DNA of 64,000 bases from Yaniella halotolerans DSM 15476 (GCF_000420805.1 NZ_ATVQ01000001.1:1426001-1490000); one strand, 5' to 3'. Numbered from the stretch's first letter, positions 26,631-35,829 are shown. Program-made: numbers and translations. The notes: generated by a model not told the origin, from the sequence alone.

Positions 26631-28378
26631 GTACCCACGCAGTTATGCAGCGCACCCTTGATCCTGTCACGTTCGAAGTGCTTCGCAGATCTTTCGAATA
26701 CACCTGTGAACGCATGAGTCAGGTCCTACAGAAGTCCTCATTCTCCCCGATTATTTACGATATGGTCGACTTCTCGAACGCCATTTTCGACACGGACGTA
26801 GAACTGATTGGACAAACCGCAAACTGTCCGGTGCACTTAGCAGCCATGCATTTCAGTGCCCGAGCCAGCTTGAAAAAGTATCCAATTGAAACTATGCAAG
26901 ATGGCGATGTCATTATCCTCAATGATCCGTATGAAGGTGGAACCCATAACCCAGACGTCACCCTCACAGCCCCAATCTTCAACGATGGTGAATTGCTAGG
27001 ATTTGCGGTCAGTCGCGCACACTGGACCGATGTCGGTGGTAACTTTGACACCCACAACGCGGGCGAAGGTATGCGGTTGCCTCCGATGAAACTGGTTGAG
27101 TCCGGCGAAATGAATAGCGACCTTATCGCCATTATTCGTAACAGCACCCGCACCCCACAATACATTGAAGGAGACATCCAGGCGCAGCTGGCAGCCCTAT
27201 GGGCTGCGCGTGATGAACTACAGCGTCTTGCCCAAAAATATGGAAATGATGTACTGAAGCGCGGCATGCGTGAAGTATTGGACTACACCCAGGAAATGAC
27301 AAAAGCAGCGATCCGTCGGATTCCTAATGGTGTTTATCACGGCCAAGACTACATTGACAGTGACGGAATCTCCGATGACCCGGTGTGGGTTCGGCTGCAG
27401 TTGACCATTGAGGACGACATAATTCGGGTGGATCTCTCAGAGTCTGATGACCAAGTGTTAGGTCCGATTAACTCTCCATATGCAAATACTGCCTCAGCGA
27501 TTTATTATTCACTAAAGTTCTTCGTTAGTCCTGAATCTCCGGCTAATGCGGGCATGTACCGCCAGATCGAGATGAGTATCCGTGAAGGTTCCTGGCTGAA
27601 CCCTGTGTGGCCAGCAGCGGTACTGGGCTGTACGACGGCGACCTCATCGAAGATTACCGGCGCTGTATGGAACGCCCTTGCGGAGGCTATTCCAGATCAG
27701 ATCGTGGCATCAACCTATGCCGATGCGAACTGGTTTGTGGCAAGTGTTTCCGACCCAGTAACAAAACAGGTCGAAGTGTTCACGGACCTCCCTGCAGGAG
27801 GCTGGGGCGGAACACCTGCCGGTGATGGCATGCATGTAACTATGGATCCTTTGGGCAACTGCCAGAACCTGCCTGCCGAAACCGCTGAGTTGCTGTACCC
27901 GATTCGCTACAACTCGTTTGAAATGCGTACTGACTCTGCTGGTGCAGGAGAACACCGTGGCGGAGCAGGGGTCCGCGTAGAAATCGAATTCCTGGGACGC
28001 GGCGAGATCATCACCATGGAGTCATCTCGAACACGAGAAGGCTCACCGGGCGTTCGCGGTGGCGGACAAGGGGGCCGACAGATGCAACAGCGCCTACGTA
28101 ACGACGGGGCTTTGGAGACCATTGGCGGTCTTGATAATGAAGGGAACTGGTTGCCGCAAATGCTTGGCGGCGTTGAATTTGCTCCTGGAGACTCGTTTGT
28201 CTTCAGTAGCGGTGGTGGCGGCGGCTGGGGCGATCCGAAGCAGCGGAAAGCAGAGTTAGTCGCTGCTGACGTTCGAAATGAGATCGTCTCGATCGATGCT
28301 GCTCGCGATATTTATGGCGTTGTAATTCGTGATGATTTCAGCGTTGATGAAACAGCTACGAAAGCACTACGTCAGTAA
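26627..28378 (+). CDS. hyuB: Hydantoinase/oxoprolinase subunit B (HyuB)
   Basis: The 583-residue partner of the upstream subunit begins with LDPVTFEVLRRSFEYTCERMSQVL and contains DVIILNDPYEGGTHNPDVTL, RAHWTDVGG, the GINSPY-like GPINSPYANTASAIYYSLKFF, and GAGEHRGGAGVRVEIEF. All are typical of HyuB, which carries the amide-hydrolysing half of the complex. Length is normal for the family. The C-terminal part has the glycine-rich GRGEIITMESSRTREGSPG and SSGGGGGWGDP blocks. It starts at an ATGA overlap with hyuA and is followed by a strong hairpin. Confidence 0.9.
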   Translation: MSTHAVMQRTLDPVTFEVLRRSFEYTCERMSQVLQKSSFSPIIYDMVDFSNAIFDTDVELIGQTANCPVHLAAMHFSARASLKKYPIETMQDGDVIILNDPYEGGTHNPDVTLTAPIFNDGELLGFAVSRAHWTDVGGNFDTHNAGEGMRLPPMKLVESGEMNSDLIAIIRNSTRTPQYIEGDIQAQLAALWAARDELQRLAQKYGNDVLKRGMREVLDYTQEMTKAAIRRIPNGVYHGQDYIDSDGISDDPVWVRLQLTIEDDIIRVDLSESDDQVLGPINSPYANTASAIYYSLKFFVSPESPANAGMYRQIEMSIREGSWLNPVWPAAVLGCTTATSSKITGAVWNALAEAIPDQIVASTYADANWFVASVSDPVTKQVEVFTDLPAGGWGGTPAGDGMHVTMDPLGNCQNLPAETAELLYPIRYNSFEMRTDSAGAGEHRGGAGVRVEIEFLGRGEIITMESSRTREGSPGVRGGGQGGRQMQQRLRNDGALETIGGLDNEGNWLPQMLGGVEFAPGDSFVFSSGGGGGWGDPKQRKAELVAADVRNEIVSIDAARDIYGVVIRDDFSVDETATKALRQ

Positions 28379-28417
28379 AAAGATCGCACCGGCGTTTCGT
28401 TCGTAACCGGTCAAATT

Positions 28418-28446
28418 GAGCCAGGGGAGGTTACCTCCCCTGGCTC
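28418..28446 (+). terminator. Strong hairpin between hyuB and the next gene
   Basis: A perfect 13-bp G/C-rich stem (28418-28430 with 28434-28446) with a 3-nt TTA loop, 40 bp after the hyuB stop and 15 bp before the next start codon. There is no T-run, so it may be an attenuator or an mRNA-stabilising element that lowers downstream expression rather than a full terminator. Confidence 0.6.
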
Positions 28447-28461
28447 GCCTCGGAGGATTGC

Positions 28462-29004
28462 ATGTTTACACGCATTGGACAAGGCTCAACACTGTGGAAA
28501 GGGCAACATCTGCAGCTGCCTTGGGGACAACTCACTCATCACGGCTCCTCGTTGGCCCTTACAACCTCACGTGGACAGACCTCTGCAGAACTGGTTGAAG
28601 ACCGTAGTCCGTTCTTGGAAGTGCATTGGACACCTACGTATTTCATAGCGGGCTCTGCTGGCGGTGAGGAACTCTTCTTCGGAATCCAAGAGGAGTCAGG
28701 TGTCCAACAGATCGCGTCGCTACCGCGATGGGATGTTCAAAAGAGCTTTACTCCAGGGACCCACACAGTGAGATTCTTCGATGTCGATCACGAATCCTGT
28801 GTGGTCTCAAATGAAGTCGGACTAGCCATGGTCACAGTCGACCGGAAGCTTGTCTGGCAGATCCACCATGGAGACACGACGCAAAGAGTGCTTTCCGTTG
28901 ACGAAGAACATATCAATTTAATGGGCTTGAACACGGCAAAACGTATAAATACCGCAACCGGGGCAATACAAGAACAGCCTCTTGAACAGCAACAGCAACA
29001 GTAA
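28462..29004 (+). CDS. Hypothetical protein in the hydantoinase cluster
   Basis: The 180-residue soluble protein is of no family I recognise. It has no signal peptide or membrane segment. It is rich in beta-type, aromatic and small residues and is probably all-beta; the INTATGAIQE near the end recalls a beta-propeller blade. It ends with a polar Gln-rich tail (EQPLEQQQQQ). GGAGG 5 nt before the ATG supports translation. It lies between hyuB and the flavoprotein, behind a strong hairpin, so it belongs to the cluster but may be expressed at a different level. The tail is encoded by CAG/CAA repeats and may be length-variable. Confidence 0.7.
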   Translation: MFTRIGQGSTLWKGQHLQLPWGQLTHHGSSLALTTSRGQTSAELVEDRSPFLEVHWTPTYFIAGSAGGEELFFGIQEESGVQQIASLPRWDVQKSFTPGTHTVRFFDVDHESCVVSNEVGLAMVTVDRKLVWQIHHGDTTQRVLSVDEEHINLMGLNTAKRINTATGAIQEQPLEQQQQQ

Positions 29005-29086
29005 CTTAGTCGCGGCCATTTTATCCTTATCAAGTTCTACCGCGAATCTTCACGGAACGAAACGATAAAGAAAGCAGTAAAGAATT

Positions 29087-30484
29087 TTGGAACAACATAA
29101 GTCATTCGTCAACGGTGAAGTGTCTTTTTGGTTTCGCGACATCGGATACCCAGAGCATCGACCGGCATTGCCAGGTCCGCGTAATGCCGATGTTGCCATT
29201 GTGGGGGCAGGTTTAAGTGGGCTCTGGAGTGCCTACTATTTGAAGCAAGCACGCCCTGATTGGGACATATGTATCATAGAAAAAAATTTCGCTGGATTTG
29301 GCGCATCGGGCCGCAATGGTGGCTGGCTTAGTGGCGAACCAGCCGGAAAATTCCGGCATTATGCAAAAACTCATGGTACTCAAGCTGCAATAGCGCAACA
29401 GAAGTTAATGTTTGCCGCGATTGATGAGATCCTTGCTGTTGCACACAAACACGGCATTGACGCTGATATCGAAAAAGACGGTTTGATTCATGTTGCGCTG
29501 AACCCCGCACAAGTTTCCCGGCTGAAGGTTCAGCGAGAAACGTTGTTGGACCAAGGCTGGGAAGAAGACGACATGGTTTTGATGTCACAGTCTGAGCTCG
29601 GCGACCGTGTGAATATCGCCGGTGCTCTCGGCGGCTTTTGGACTCCGCATTGCGCGCGAGTGCATCCGGCAAAATTGGTTACCGGACTTGCACGAGTCGT
29701 TGAATCAATGGGTGTTCAAATTTATGAACAAACCGCAGTTGAAGCGATCGGCTCTGCCAGAGTTGAAACACAACAGGGAGACGTTACTGCGAGATATATT
29801 GTTTCTGCCCTTGAAGGATATTCCGACTCATTGAACGGAGAACAGCGCAGGCTACTGCCGCTCAATAGCAGCATGGTGGTAACAGAAATTTTGCCCGACA
29901 GTGTGTGGGAGGAAATCGGCTGGTCTGGGGCAGAGCTTGTAGGCGATGCTGCGCATAGTTTTGCTTACAGCCATCGCACACTTGACGGAAGAATAGCCCT
30001 TGGTGGTCGGGGCGTACCATATAATTTCCGCTCGGGATATAAGGCTGATGGAAAAACCGACATGGACACCGTCAAGGAGATTGCAGATAAACTCACTGCG
30101 ATGTTTCCGGTGCTGAAAGACTACGGCTATGTCCATGGTTGGAGCGGCATCCTAGGAGTGCCTCGAGACTGGAGTGCTGCAGTCCAATTTGACGCGTCCA
30201 CAGGCATTGGAAAACTTGGTGGGTACGTTGGGCATGGATTGACTGGCACAAACCTTGCTGCTCGAACACTGCGGGACTTGATCTTAAACGAAGACACGGA
30301 ACTTGCGCGTTTGCCTTGGGTTGATCGCACAGCAAGGCGTTGGGAGCCTGAACCACTGCGGTGGTTGGGTGCTAATGCGATATACGCTGCGTATAACGTC
30401 GCAGATAAACGTGAGGATGCCAGCAACAGCACCAAGAGCTCGTCCATTGGTTTGCTAGCGAATCGCATTAGTGGCAGATGGTGA
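29087..30484 (+). CDS. DAO-family FAD-dependent oxidoreductase (gamma-glutamylputrescine oxidase-like)
   Basis: The 465-residue flavoprotein has the dinucleotide motif VAIVGAGLSGLWSAYYLK (about residues 27-44), then the flavinylation-region signature GFGASGRNGGWLSG, and near the C-terminus GYVGHGLTGTNLAARTLRDLIL. The family oxidises C-N bonds of amino acids or amines (PuuB and relatives). It starts at TTG (29087) with a weak ribosome binding site. Placed at the end of the hyu cluster, it could oxidise an N-substituted amino acid released from the hydantoin, such as sarcosine from N-methylhydantoin. That is inference from position. Confidence 0.85.
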   Translation: MEQHKSFVNGEVSFWFRDIGYPEHRPALPGPRNADVAIVGAGLSGLWSAYYLKQARPDWDICIIEKNFAGFGASGRNGGWLSGEPAGKFRHYAKTHGTQAAIAQQKLMFAAIDEILAVAHKHGIDADIEKDGLIHVALNPAQVSRLKVQRETLLDQGWEEDDMVLMSQSELGDRVNIAGALGGFWTPHCARVHPAKLVTGLARVVESMGVQIYEQTAVEAIGSARVETQQGDVTARYIVSALEGYSDSLNGEQRRLLPLNSSMVVTEILPDSVWEEIGWSGAELVGDAAHSFAYSHRTLDGRIALGGRGVPYNFRSGYKADGKTDMDTVKEIADKLTAMFPVLKDYGYVHGWSGILGVPRDWSAAVQFDASTGIGKLGGYVGHGLTGTNLAARTLRDLILNEDTELARLPWVDRTARRWEPEPLRWLGANAIYAAYNVADKREDASNSTKSSSIGLLANRISGRW

Positions 30485-30558
30485 AGACATAGCTCGGATA
30501 AGTAGTGAGTAATTCGCATCGCACCCGGTCCAAGGTGTGAAAACCCTGACAAAAAAGA

Positions 30559-30599
30559 TTGGCGGTGTTGTACTGACACTTTCAGTACAACACCGCCAA
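30559..30599. terminator. Bidirectional terminator between convergent genes
   Basis: A perfect 18-bp stem (30559-30576 with 30582-30599) with a 5-nt loop. It is flanked by TTTT on the plus side and by a six-T run on the minus side, so it can end both the flavoprotein and the ureidoglycine-aminohydrolase transcripts. Confidence 0.92.
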
Positions 30600-30617
30600 A
30601 GTTTTCTTACGAAGCCT

Positions 30618-31436
30618 TTAGAGCATGACCTGGCGGTTGACATCCTTATACAGTAAATATCGGAAATTCGATGGTCCACCGGCATAGCAAGCCTGCGGAC
30701 AAAAGGCACGTAGCGCGAAATAGTCGCCGGCTTCGACCTCCACCCAGTCTGCATTGAGCCGGTAAACCGCCTTGCCCTCAAGTACGTAGATACCATGCTC
30801 CATGACATGGGTTTCAGCAAACGGGATCACCGCACCTGGTTCAAAGGTCACAACATTGACGTGCATGTCGTAGGCCAGGTCCGTAGTATCGAGTAACCGT
30901 GTGGTCCGCCAGGCATTATCGGTGCCTGGCATAGCGACTGGGTCAATCTCGTATTCATGGCCGAACACTGCTTGCGGGATGCGACCCTCGAGTGGCTCAT
31001 AGCGTTTCCGAAACCAGTGGAACCGTGCAGGGCCTTCTCCGGTTCCATGGACTTGCCACGCGGCCCCGGGCGGCAGGAACGCAAACCCACCTGCTGAGAG
31101 TTCATGGGTCTGGCCCTCGTGTTGCACCGCGATGGAGCCATCCAAGACAAAGAGGAAGCCTTCGACTTCGGGCTGAGGCTCGGGCCGGCTGGAGCCACCG
31201 CCGGGTTGGACCTCGACAATGAGCTGAGCAAATGTAGTGGCTCCACCGGCCACCGGCCGGTTTAAGAACCATGCACGTGTGTCTGTCCAGTCGGGCAGCA
31301 CGGAGGTAACAATATCACGCAGTACCCCCTTGGGGATCACGGTGTAGGCCTCGGTTACCACAGCCCTGTCGGTCAGTAGATCCGTCTGCGGTGGGTGACC
31401 ACCCTGCGGTGCATAGTAGGGGGGAATTGAGGTCAA
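30618..31436 (-). CDS. allE: (S)-ureidoglycine aminohydrolase (bicupin)
   Basis: The 272-residue protein has two cupin repeats. The first holds EGFLFVLDGSIAVQHEG and FAFLPPGAAW. The second holds VMEHGIYVLEGKAVYRLNADWVEVEAGDYFALRAFCPQACYAGG, with metal-binding His/Glu/Gln residues. The family releases ammonia from ureidoglycine to give ureidoglycolate, after allantoate amidohydrolase. I chose the TTG at 31436 (AAGGAG 6 nt upstream) because residues before it lie inside the preceding gene and have no homology. It is the last gene of the malic enzyme-aceB-aldolase-allE run. The partner steps, allantoate amidohydrolase and ureidoglycolate lyase or dehydrogenase, are not recognisable in the window. 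Confidence 0.9.
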   Translation of the reverse strand: MTSIPPYYAPQGGHPPQTDLLTDRAVVTEAYTVIPKGVLRDIVTSVLPDWTDTRAWFLNRPVAGGATTFAQLIVEVQPGGGSSRPEPQPEVEGFLFVLDGSIAVQHEGQTHELSAGGFAFLPPGAAWQVHGTGEGPARFHWFRKRYEPLEGRIPQAVFGHEYEIDPVAMPGTDNAWRTTRLLDTTDLAYDMHVNVVTFEPGAVIPFAETHVMEHGIYVLEGKAVYRLNADWVEVEAGDYFALRAFCPQACYAGGPSNFRYLLYKDVNRQVML

Positions 31437-31462
31437 AGCGGTCTCCTTGAACTGTTGAGTAA

Positions 31463-32740
31463 TCACGATGCGGACTCTGGTACCAGACCGGTTGAAGCCA
31501 AATGCTGTAGTGCAAGTCGGTCTAAGCCGATGCGGTGTTGCATCTGCGTAGGATCTGCAGCACCACACGCGATGCTGCGAAGAATGTATCGAGCTAGTGC
31601 TTTGGCTGTGGCGGGTTCGTCCATGATGCCGCTGTGTTCGGTTCGCATGTATCGCTCCAATCGGTCCACTGCTGAAGCCAGCGAACGGTTGAAGAAATCG
31701 AAAGTTGCCATAAACCGGGTTGGTAGTTGAGCAGGATGCATATCCCAGCCCTGGTAGATGCCTCGACGTAGGTGGCGTCCTACTAACCGGGCGTGGAGCT
31801 GCCAAGCATCACGGACCTGCTCAGGATCGCCTACGGGCAAGATATTGGTAGAGCCATCCGAGAAGTGCACCCCTGTTTCGGCAACCGCGGTCAGGACGAC
31901 GTTCTTAGCAAAATCAGCGGCTGGGTGCTCCATGGATTGGTAGGCTGCGGCAATCCCCAGCGAGGCCGAATAGTCGTAGGTCCCGTAGTGCAACGAACTG
32001 ATCCGACCTTGTCCGGCGTGGACTACGTCGGCCACTGTGGAACGCCCGTCGGCGCTGATAATCAGCTGCGGTGTTTCTACCTGCACCTCGTAACGCAGCA
32101 CACCCTCTGCTAGGCCCAATCCGGATTCAAGCGCGGCAGTAACATCGTTCATCGCCTTGACCTGATCAACTGTTGTGACCTTCGGCAGAGTCAACATGGT
32201 TGAGGGAGGTAGCTCACCGGTGAGTTCTGTCAGAGTTGCCAGATACCGTTCTAAAGTGCGCAGTCCACGAACACGTAGATCAGCCTCTAGGCACTTGAAA
32301 CGAATCCCAATAAATGGTGGTGCGGTACCTTCCTGCAATGCTTTGGCAACCTGTTGGGCCGCTGCAGTGGCGTGTTGATCTTCTTCGGCATCGTTGCGAC
32401 GTCCATAGCCGTCTTCAAAATCGATGCGCAGATCCTCAACCGGCTCATTGGTGAGCTTGCGCTCAACGAGTGTAGCCAGCTGATCTCGATATTCCGGATC
32501 AGCCGTGCTATCCACCGCCAGCTCTGCGATCTGAGACATCCCACCCTGCTGTCGGACGGTATTCAACGCCTCTTGACCCCAATGTTGTGCGGTGTCGAAG
32601 CTGAACTGATCGGCAGGAACATAAGCGGTGTGCACAGCTTGGCGACGCCCATCGTCCCCCGGATAGGCACTTGCCAGCAGAGCATCTGTGGCAGCCAGGG
32701 TCTGATTCAGTTGGTGAAACATGTCATCGTTGAGAATCAC
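31463..32740 (-). CDS. HpcH/HpaI-aldolase-like protein (DUF6986 type)
   Basis: The 425-residue protein resembles, from memory, the actinobacterial DUF6986 family, a relative of the HpcH/HpaI and malate-synthase-type barrel enzymes. Visible are DLRIDFEDGYGRR (an acidic metal-binding type segment), MLTLPKVTTVDQVKAM, LRYEVQVETPQLI (Glu metal ligand) and RISSLHYGTYDYSASLGI. Its start overlaps the malate synthase stop by 4 bp, and it ends 27 bp before the ureidoglycine aminohydrolase start. This tight placement between enzymes that consume glyoxylate and make ureidoglycolate suggests it works on one of these. A missing ureidoglycolate-cleaving role is a hypothesis only. Confidence 0.75.
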   Translation of the reverse strand: MILNDDMFHQLNQTLAATDALLASAYPGDDGRRQAVHTAYVPADQFSFDTAQHWGQEALNTVRQQGGMSQIAELAVDSTADPEYRDQLATLVERKLTNEPVEDLRIDFEDGYGRRNDAEEDQHATAAAQQVAKALQEGTAPPFIGIRFKCLEADLRVRGLRTLERYLATLTELTGELPPSTMLTLPKVTTVDQVKAMNDVTAALESGLGLAEGVLRYEVQVETPQLIISADGRSTVADVVHAGQGRISSLHYGTYDYSASLGIAAAYQSMEHPAADFAKNVVLTAVAETGVHFSDGSTNILPVGDPEQVRDAWQLHARLVGRHLRRGIYQGWDMHPAQLPTRFMATFDFFNRSLASAVDRLERYMRTEHSGIMDEPATAKALARYILRSIACGAADPTQMQHRIGLDRLALQHLASTGLVPESAS

Positions 32741-34347
32741 TGGTCAATCACCTCGTAGGCAGGCAGGGTTAGGAAGTCGACAAAGTCCTCTTCACGTCCG
32801 CTGGTGATGCGAGCGATGATCTCCGCGGCAGGCTTGTAATAGCGGAGAAAAATGTCATCATCATCGACTTCGTCGCGCAGCCGTTGGACTTCTTCCTCAA
32901 GGATAGCTGTGACACGCGCCGCAGTCATCACCTCGCCGGTATCTGCCGCGGTCACGTTATTGGCGATCAGCTGCCAAACCTGCGAGCGGGAAATTTCAGC
33001 GGTGGCGGCATCTTCCATGAGACTTCGGATTGCCACGGCACCGTTACCCGACAGCCAGACTGCGGTATAAGCAACGGCAACATACAGGTTATTGCGTACG
33101 CCTTCTTCGGTTATTTGACCCGGTGCAGATTCGACGTCGAGGAGATCTGCGGCAGTAACGTTGACATCATCGCGTTGCCGGTCGACTTGGTTGTGCTTGC
33201 CGCCGAGCACCTTATCGAATTCCGCTACACAGATCGGCACCAGATCAGGGTGGGCGACCCAGGAACCGTCAAAGCCGTCTTCAGCTTCGCGCTGTTTATC
33301 AGCACGGACCTTGCCCATGGCAATTTCATTGGTCTCGGGTTGATGACGATTGGGAATGAAGGCGGCCATCCCGCCGATTGCAAAGGCACCGCGACGGTGA
33401 CAGGTCTTAACTAATAGGTCGGTATAAGCACGCATCATCGGTGCGGTCATCGACACATCCGCGCGATCAGGCAGCACAAATTTCTTGCCGGCTTCACGGA
33501 AGGTTTTGATGATCGAGAATAAATAATCCCAACGCCCAGCGTTGAGACCCGCGGCATGGTCACGAAGTTCATAGAGGATCTCGTCCATCTGAAAAGCTGC
33601 GGGGATAGTTTCGATAAGTACAGTAGCCCGAACGATTCCGTGGTCTAGGCCGAGTTCGGCTTCGGAGAACGAAAAAATGTCGTCCCACAGACGGGCTTCT
33701 AAGTAGTGTTCTAGCTTTGGCAGATAGTAGAATGGTCCGTTGCCTTGTTCATGTAGTAGAGCAGCATTGTGGAAGAAGTGCAGTCCAAAGTCCACCAACG
33801 CACCAATGGAACGATCGCCGTCGATCTCGAGGTTCTTTTCGCTGAGGTGCCAGCCGCGCGGTCGTACGACGACGGTCGCCAATTCTTCGGCAGGGCGTAG
33901 CGAATAGGATTTACCTTCCGGCGATGTGAAGGACAGGTTGCCTCGAGTAGCGTCATACAGGTTGACCTGAGATTCAATCACGTTGTGCCAAAATGGTGCC
34001 GACGCGTCCTCCAGGTCGGCTAACCACACTTTGGCGCCGGAGTTCAGTGCGTTGATCGCCATCTTGGATGGGGCGACCGGACCGGTGATCTCCACGCGTC
34101 GATCGCGCAGTTTTTCAGGCGCCGGCGCCACAGTCCAATCAGATTCACGAATATGTTTGGTCTCTGGCAGAAAGTCCATGGTCCCAGCTTGTACAGCTGC
34201 CTGTCGAGCGGTGGCTCGTGCGTGGAGTAGGTCATTGCGCCGAGCTGCGAAGCGCCGGTGCAGTTTTTCTAAGAATGCGAGCGCCTCCGGGGTCAGGATG
34301 TCATCGGCGCGGTCCATCTCGGTACGGTCAGTCATAGTAATAGTCAT
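32737..34347 (-). CDS. aceB: Malate synthase A
   Basis: The 536-residue enzyme condenses glyoxylate with acetyl-CoA to malate. Characteristic are WLADLEDASAPFWHNV, LVVRPRGWHLSEKN-like segments (VVVRPRGWHLSEKNLEID), the Mg-binding region in ATVLIETIPAAFQMDEILYELRDHAAGLNAGRWDYLFS (the malate synthase signature), and GGMAAFIPNR, then SWVAHPDLVPI. AAGGAGA lies 7 nt before the ATG. It is the second gene of the malic enzyme operon. No isocitrate lyase is in the window, so here the enzyme seems tied to purine-derived glyoxylate rather than to the glyoxylate shunt. Confidence 0.95.
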   Translation of the reverse strand: MTITMTDRTEMDRADDILTPEALAFLEKLHRRFAARRNDLLHARATARQAAVQAGTMDFLPETKHIRESDWTVAPAPEKLRDRRVEITGPVAPSKMAINALNSGAKVWLADLEDASAPFWHNVIESQVNLYDATRGNLSFTSPEGKSYSLRPAEELATVVVRPRGWHLSEKNLEIDGDRSIGALVDFGLHFFHNAALLHEQGNGPFYYLPKLEHYLEARLWDDIFSFSEAELGLDHGIVRATVLIETIPAAFQMDEILYELRDHAAGLNAGRWDYLFSIIKTFREAGKKFVLPDRADVSMTAPMMRAYTDLLVKTCHRRGAFAIGGMAAFIPNRHQPETNEIAMGKVRADKQREAEDGFDGSWVAHPDLVPICVAEFDKVLGGKHNQVDRQRDDVNVTAADLLDVESAPGQITEEGVRNNLYVAVAYTAVWLSGNGAVAIRSLMEDAATAEISRSQVWQLIANNVTAADTGEVMTAARVTAILEEEVQRLRDEVDDDDIFLRYYKPAAEIIARITSGREEDFVDFLTLPAYEVIDQ

Positions 34348-34399
34348 TGCGGGGTCTCCTTTGGAATCTCAACAAGGGATAGAAGAATGTTCTGAAGAG

Positions 34400-35788
34400 T
34401 TAGCCATTTTGACGCGCGGTTTCGGTGATTGCCTCGGCAACTCGTGTGGCCACCTCGGGGTCGAACACCGAAGGAATGATGTAGCCGGGGTTCAGCTCGT
34501 CAGCCGAAATACAGGAAGCGATGGCTTGTGCTGCTACGACGAGCATCTCGTCGGTAATATCGCTGGATTGGGCGTCGAGCAGGCCGCGGAAAAATCCTGG
34601 GAATGCCAGCACATTGTTGATTTGGTTTGGGTAATCTGATCGACCGGTCGCCACAACGGCGGCATGCCGAGCTGCGATATCAGGATGGACTTCTGGGTCT
34701 GGATTCGACATCGCAAACACGATCGCATTGGCATTCATTGCTTTGATATCTTCTTCGTCTAGCAGATCAGGAGCCGACACTCCGATGAAGACATCCGCGC
34801 CAACTACCGCGTCCTTTAATGATCCGGCAAAGTTTTCCTGGTTGGTGTGTTCTGCCAACCACTGACGGTGCTGATCTTCGTGTGTTGAACCGTGTTCGAT
34901 CACACCGTTGCGGCCTGCGGCCAGAATGTGCTGGGCACCAGAAGCGATCAGGAGTTTGATGATGGCGGTCCCTGCGGCACCAACGCCGGACACGACGATC
35001 CGAATATCCCCGATATCTTTGCCAACGACTTTCAACGCGTTGATCAACGCAGCCTGGGTCACGATCGCCGTACCATGCTGGTCGTCATGGAATACCGGGA
35101 TATTGAGTTCTTCACGCAGACGAGCTTCGATTTCAAAACAGCGCGGTGCAGAGATGTCTTCGAGATTAATCCCCCCGTAGGCGGGGGCGAGTGCCTTGCA
35201 AATGGAAATAATTTCTTCGGTGTCGTTGGTATCAAGCGCCACTGGCCAGGCGTCAACGCCGGCGAATTGTTTGAAGAGCACTGCCTTGCCTTCCATGACC
35301 GGCATTGCTGCTTCGGGACCGATGTCGCCGAGCCCGAGGACTGCGCTCCCGTCGGTGACGACAGCGATGGTATTTCGTTTGATCGTCAGGTTGCGAGCAT
35401 CAGCCTTGTTCTTTGCAATTGCTTGGCAAACACGTGCCACCCCCGGTGTGTAGGCGCGTGAGAGGTCGTCGCGGTTGCGCAATGGAACCTTCGGCGTCGT
35501 CTCGATCTTGCCACCGAGATGCATCAGGAACGTGCGGTCTGAGATGTTTCCGACTTCTACACCATCAAGGGCATCCACTGTGCTCCGAATCTCGTCGCCG
35601 TGAGCGCGATCCCGGATATTGCATGATACATCGACGGTCATGCCACTGTGAGAGGACCCCACAACATCCACGCCGGTGATCTGTGCGCCGGTGCTGGCCA
35701 CAGCGTTCGTTACATCGGAGGTTGCGGTAAACGTTGCAGGAGTGGAAACTCGAACGGTAATGGAGTAGCCAGGGCTTGGTGCAGACAT
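34400..35788 (-). CDS. NAD(P)-dependent malic enzyme with N-terminal ACT domain
   Basis: The 462-residue protein has an N-terminal ACT-like domain (YSITVRVSTPATFTATSDVTNAV, about residues 7-75), then the malic enzyme part: RDDLSRAYTPGVARVCQAI, the catalytic lysine region RNTIAVVTDGSAVLGLGDIGP, AMPVMEGKAVLFKQFAGVDAWP, DISAPRCFEIE, FHDDQHGTA, and the NAD fold VVSGVGAAGTAIIKLLIASGA. It decarboxylates malate to pyruvate. I chose the ATG at 35788 with AAGGAG 6 nt upstream. As first gene of the operon it takes malate made by malate synthase on to pyruvate. It is divergent from the IclR gene, with two operators between. Confidence 0.93.
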   Translation of the reverse strand: MSAPSPGYSITVRVSTPATFTATSDVTNAVASTGAQITGVDVVGSSHSGMTVDVSCNIRDRAHGDEIRSTVDALDGVEVGNISDRTFLMHLGGKIETTPKVPLRNRDDLSRAYTPGVARVCQAIAKNKADARNLTIKRNTIAVVTDGSAVLGLGDIGPEAAMPVMEGKAVLFKQFAGVDAWPVALDTNDTEEIISICKALAPAYGGINLEDISAPRCFEIEARLREELNIPVFHDDQHGTAIVTQAALINALKVVGKDIGDIRIVVSGVGAAGTAIIKLLIASGAQHILAAGRNGVIEHGSTHEDQHRQWLAEHTNQENFAGSLKDAVVGADVFIGVSAPDLLDEEDIKAMNANAIVFAMSNPDPEVHPDIAARHAAVVATGRSDYPNQINNVLAFPGFFRGLLDAQSSDITDEMLVVAAQAIASCISADELNPGYIIPSVFDPEVATRVAEAITETARQNG

Positions 35789-35814
35789 GTAAGGCTCCTT
35801 TGAAAACATTGTTA

Positions 35815-35829
35815 TTCCACTATGCGGAA
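35815..35829. promoter_or_regulatory. IclR/AllR-type operator, malic enzyme side
   Basis: TTCCACTATGCGGAA, 26 bp before the malic enzyme start codon. It is symmetric and matches the shared palindrome. A weaker half-like copy (TTACTCTGTGGAA) lies at 35838-35850. Confidence 0.65.
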
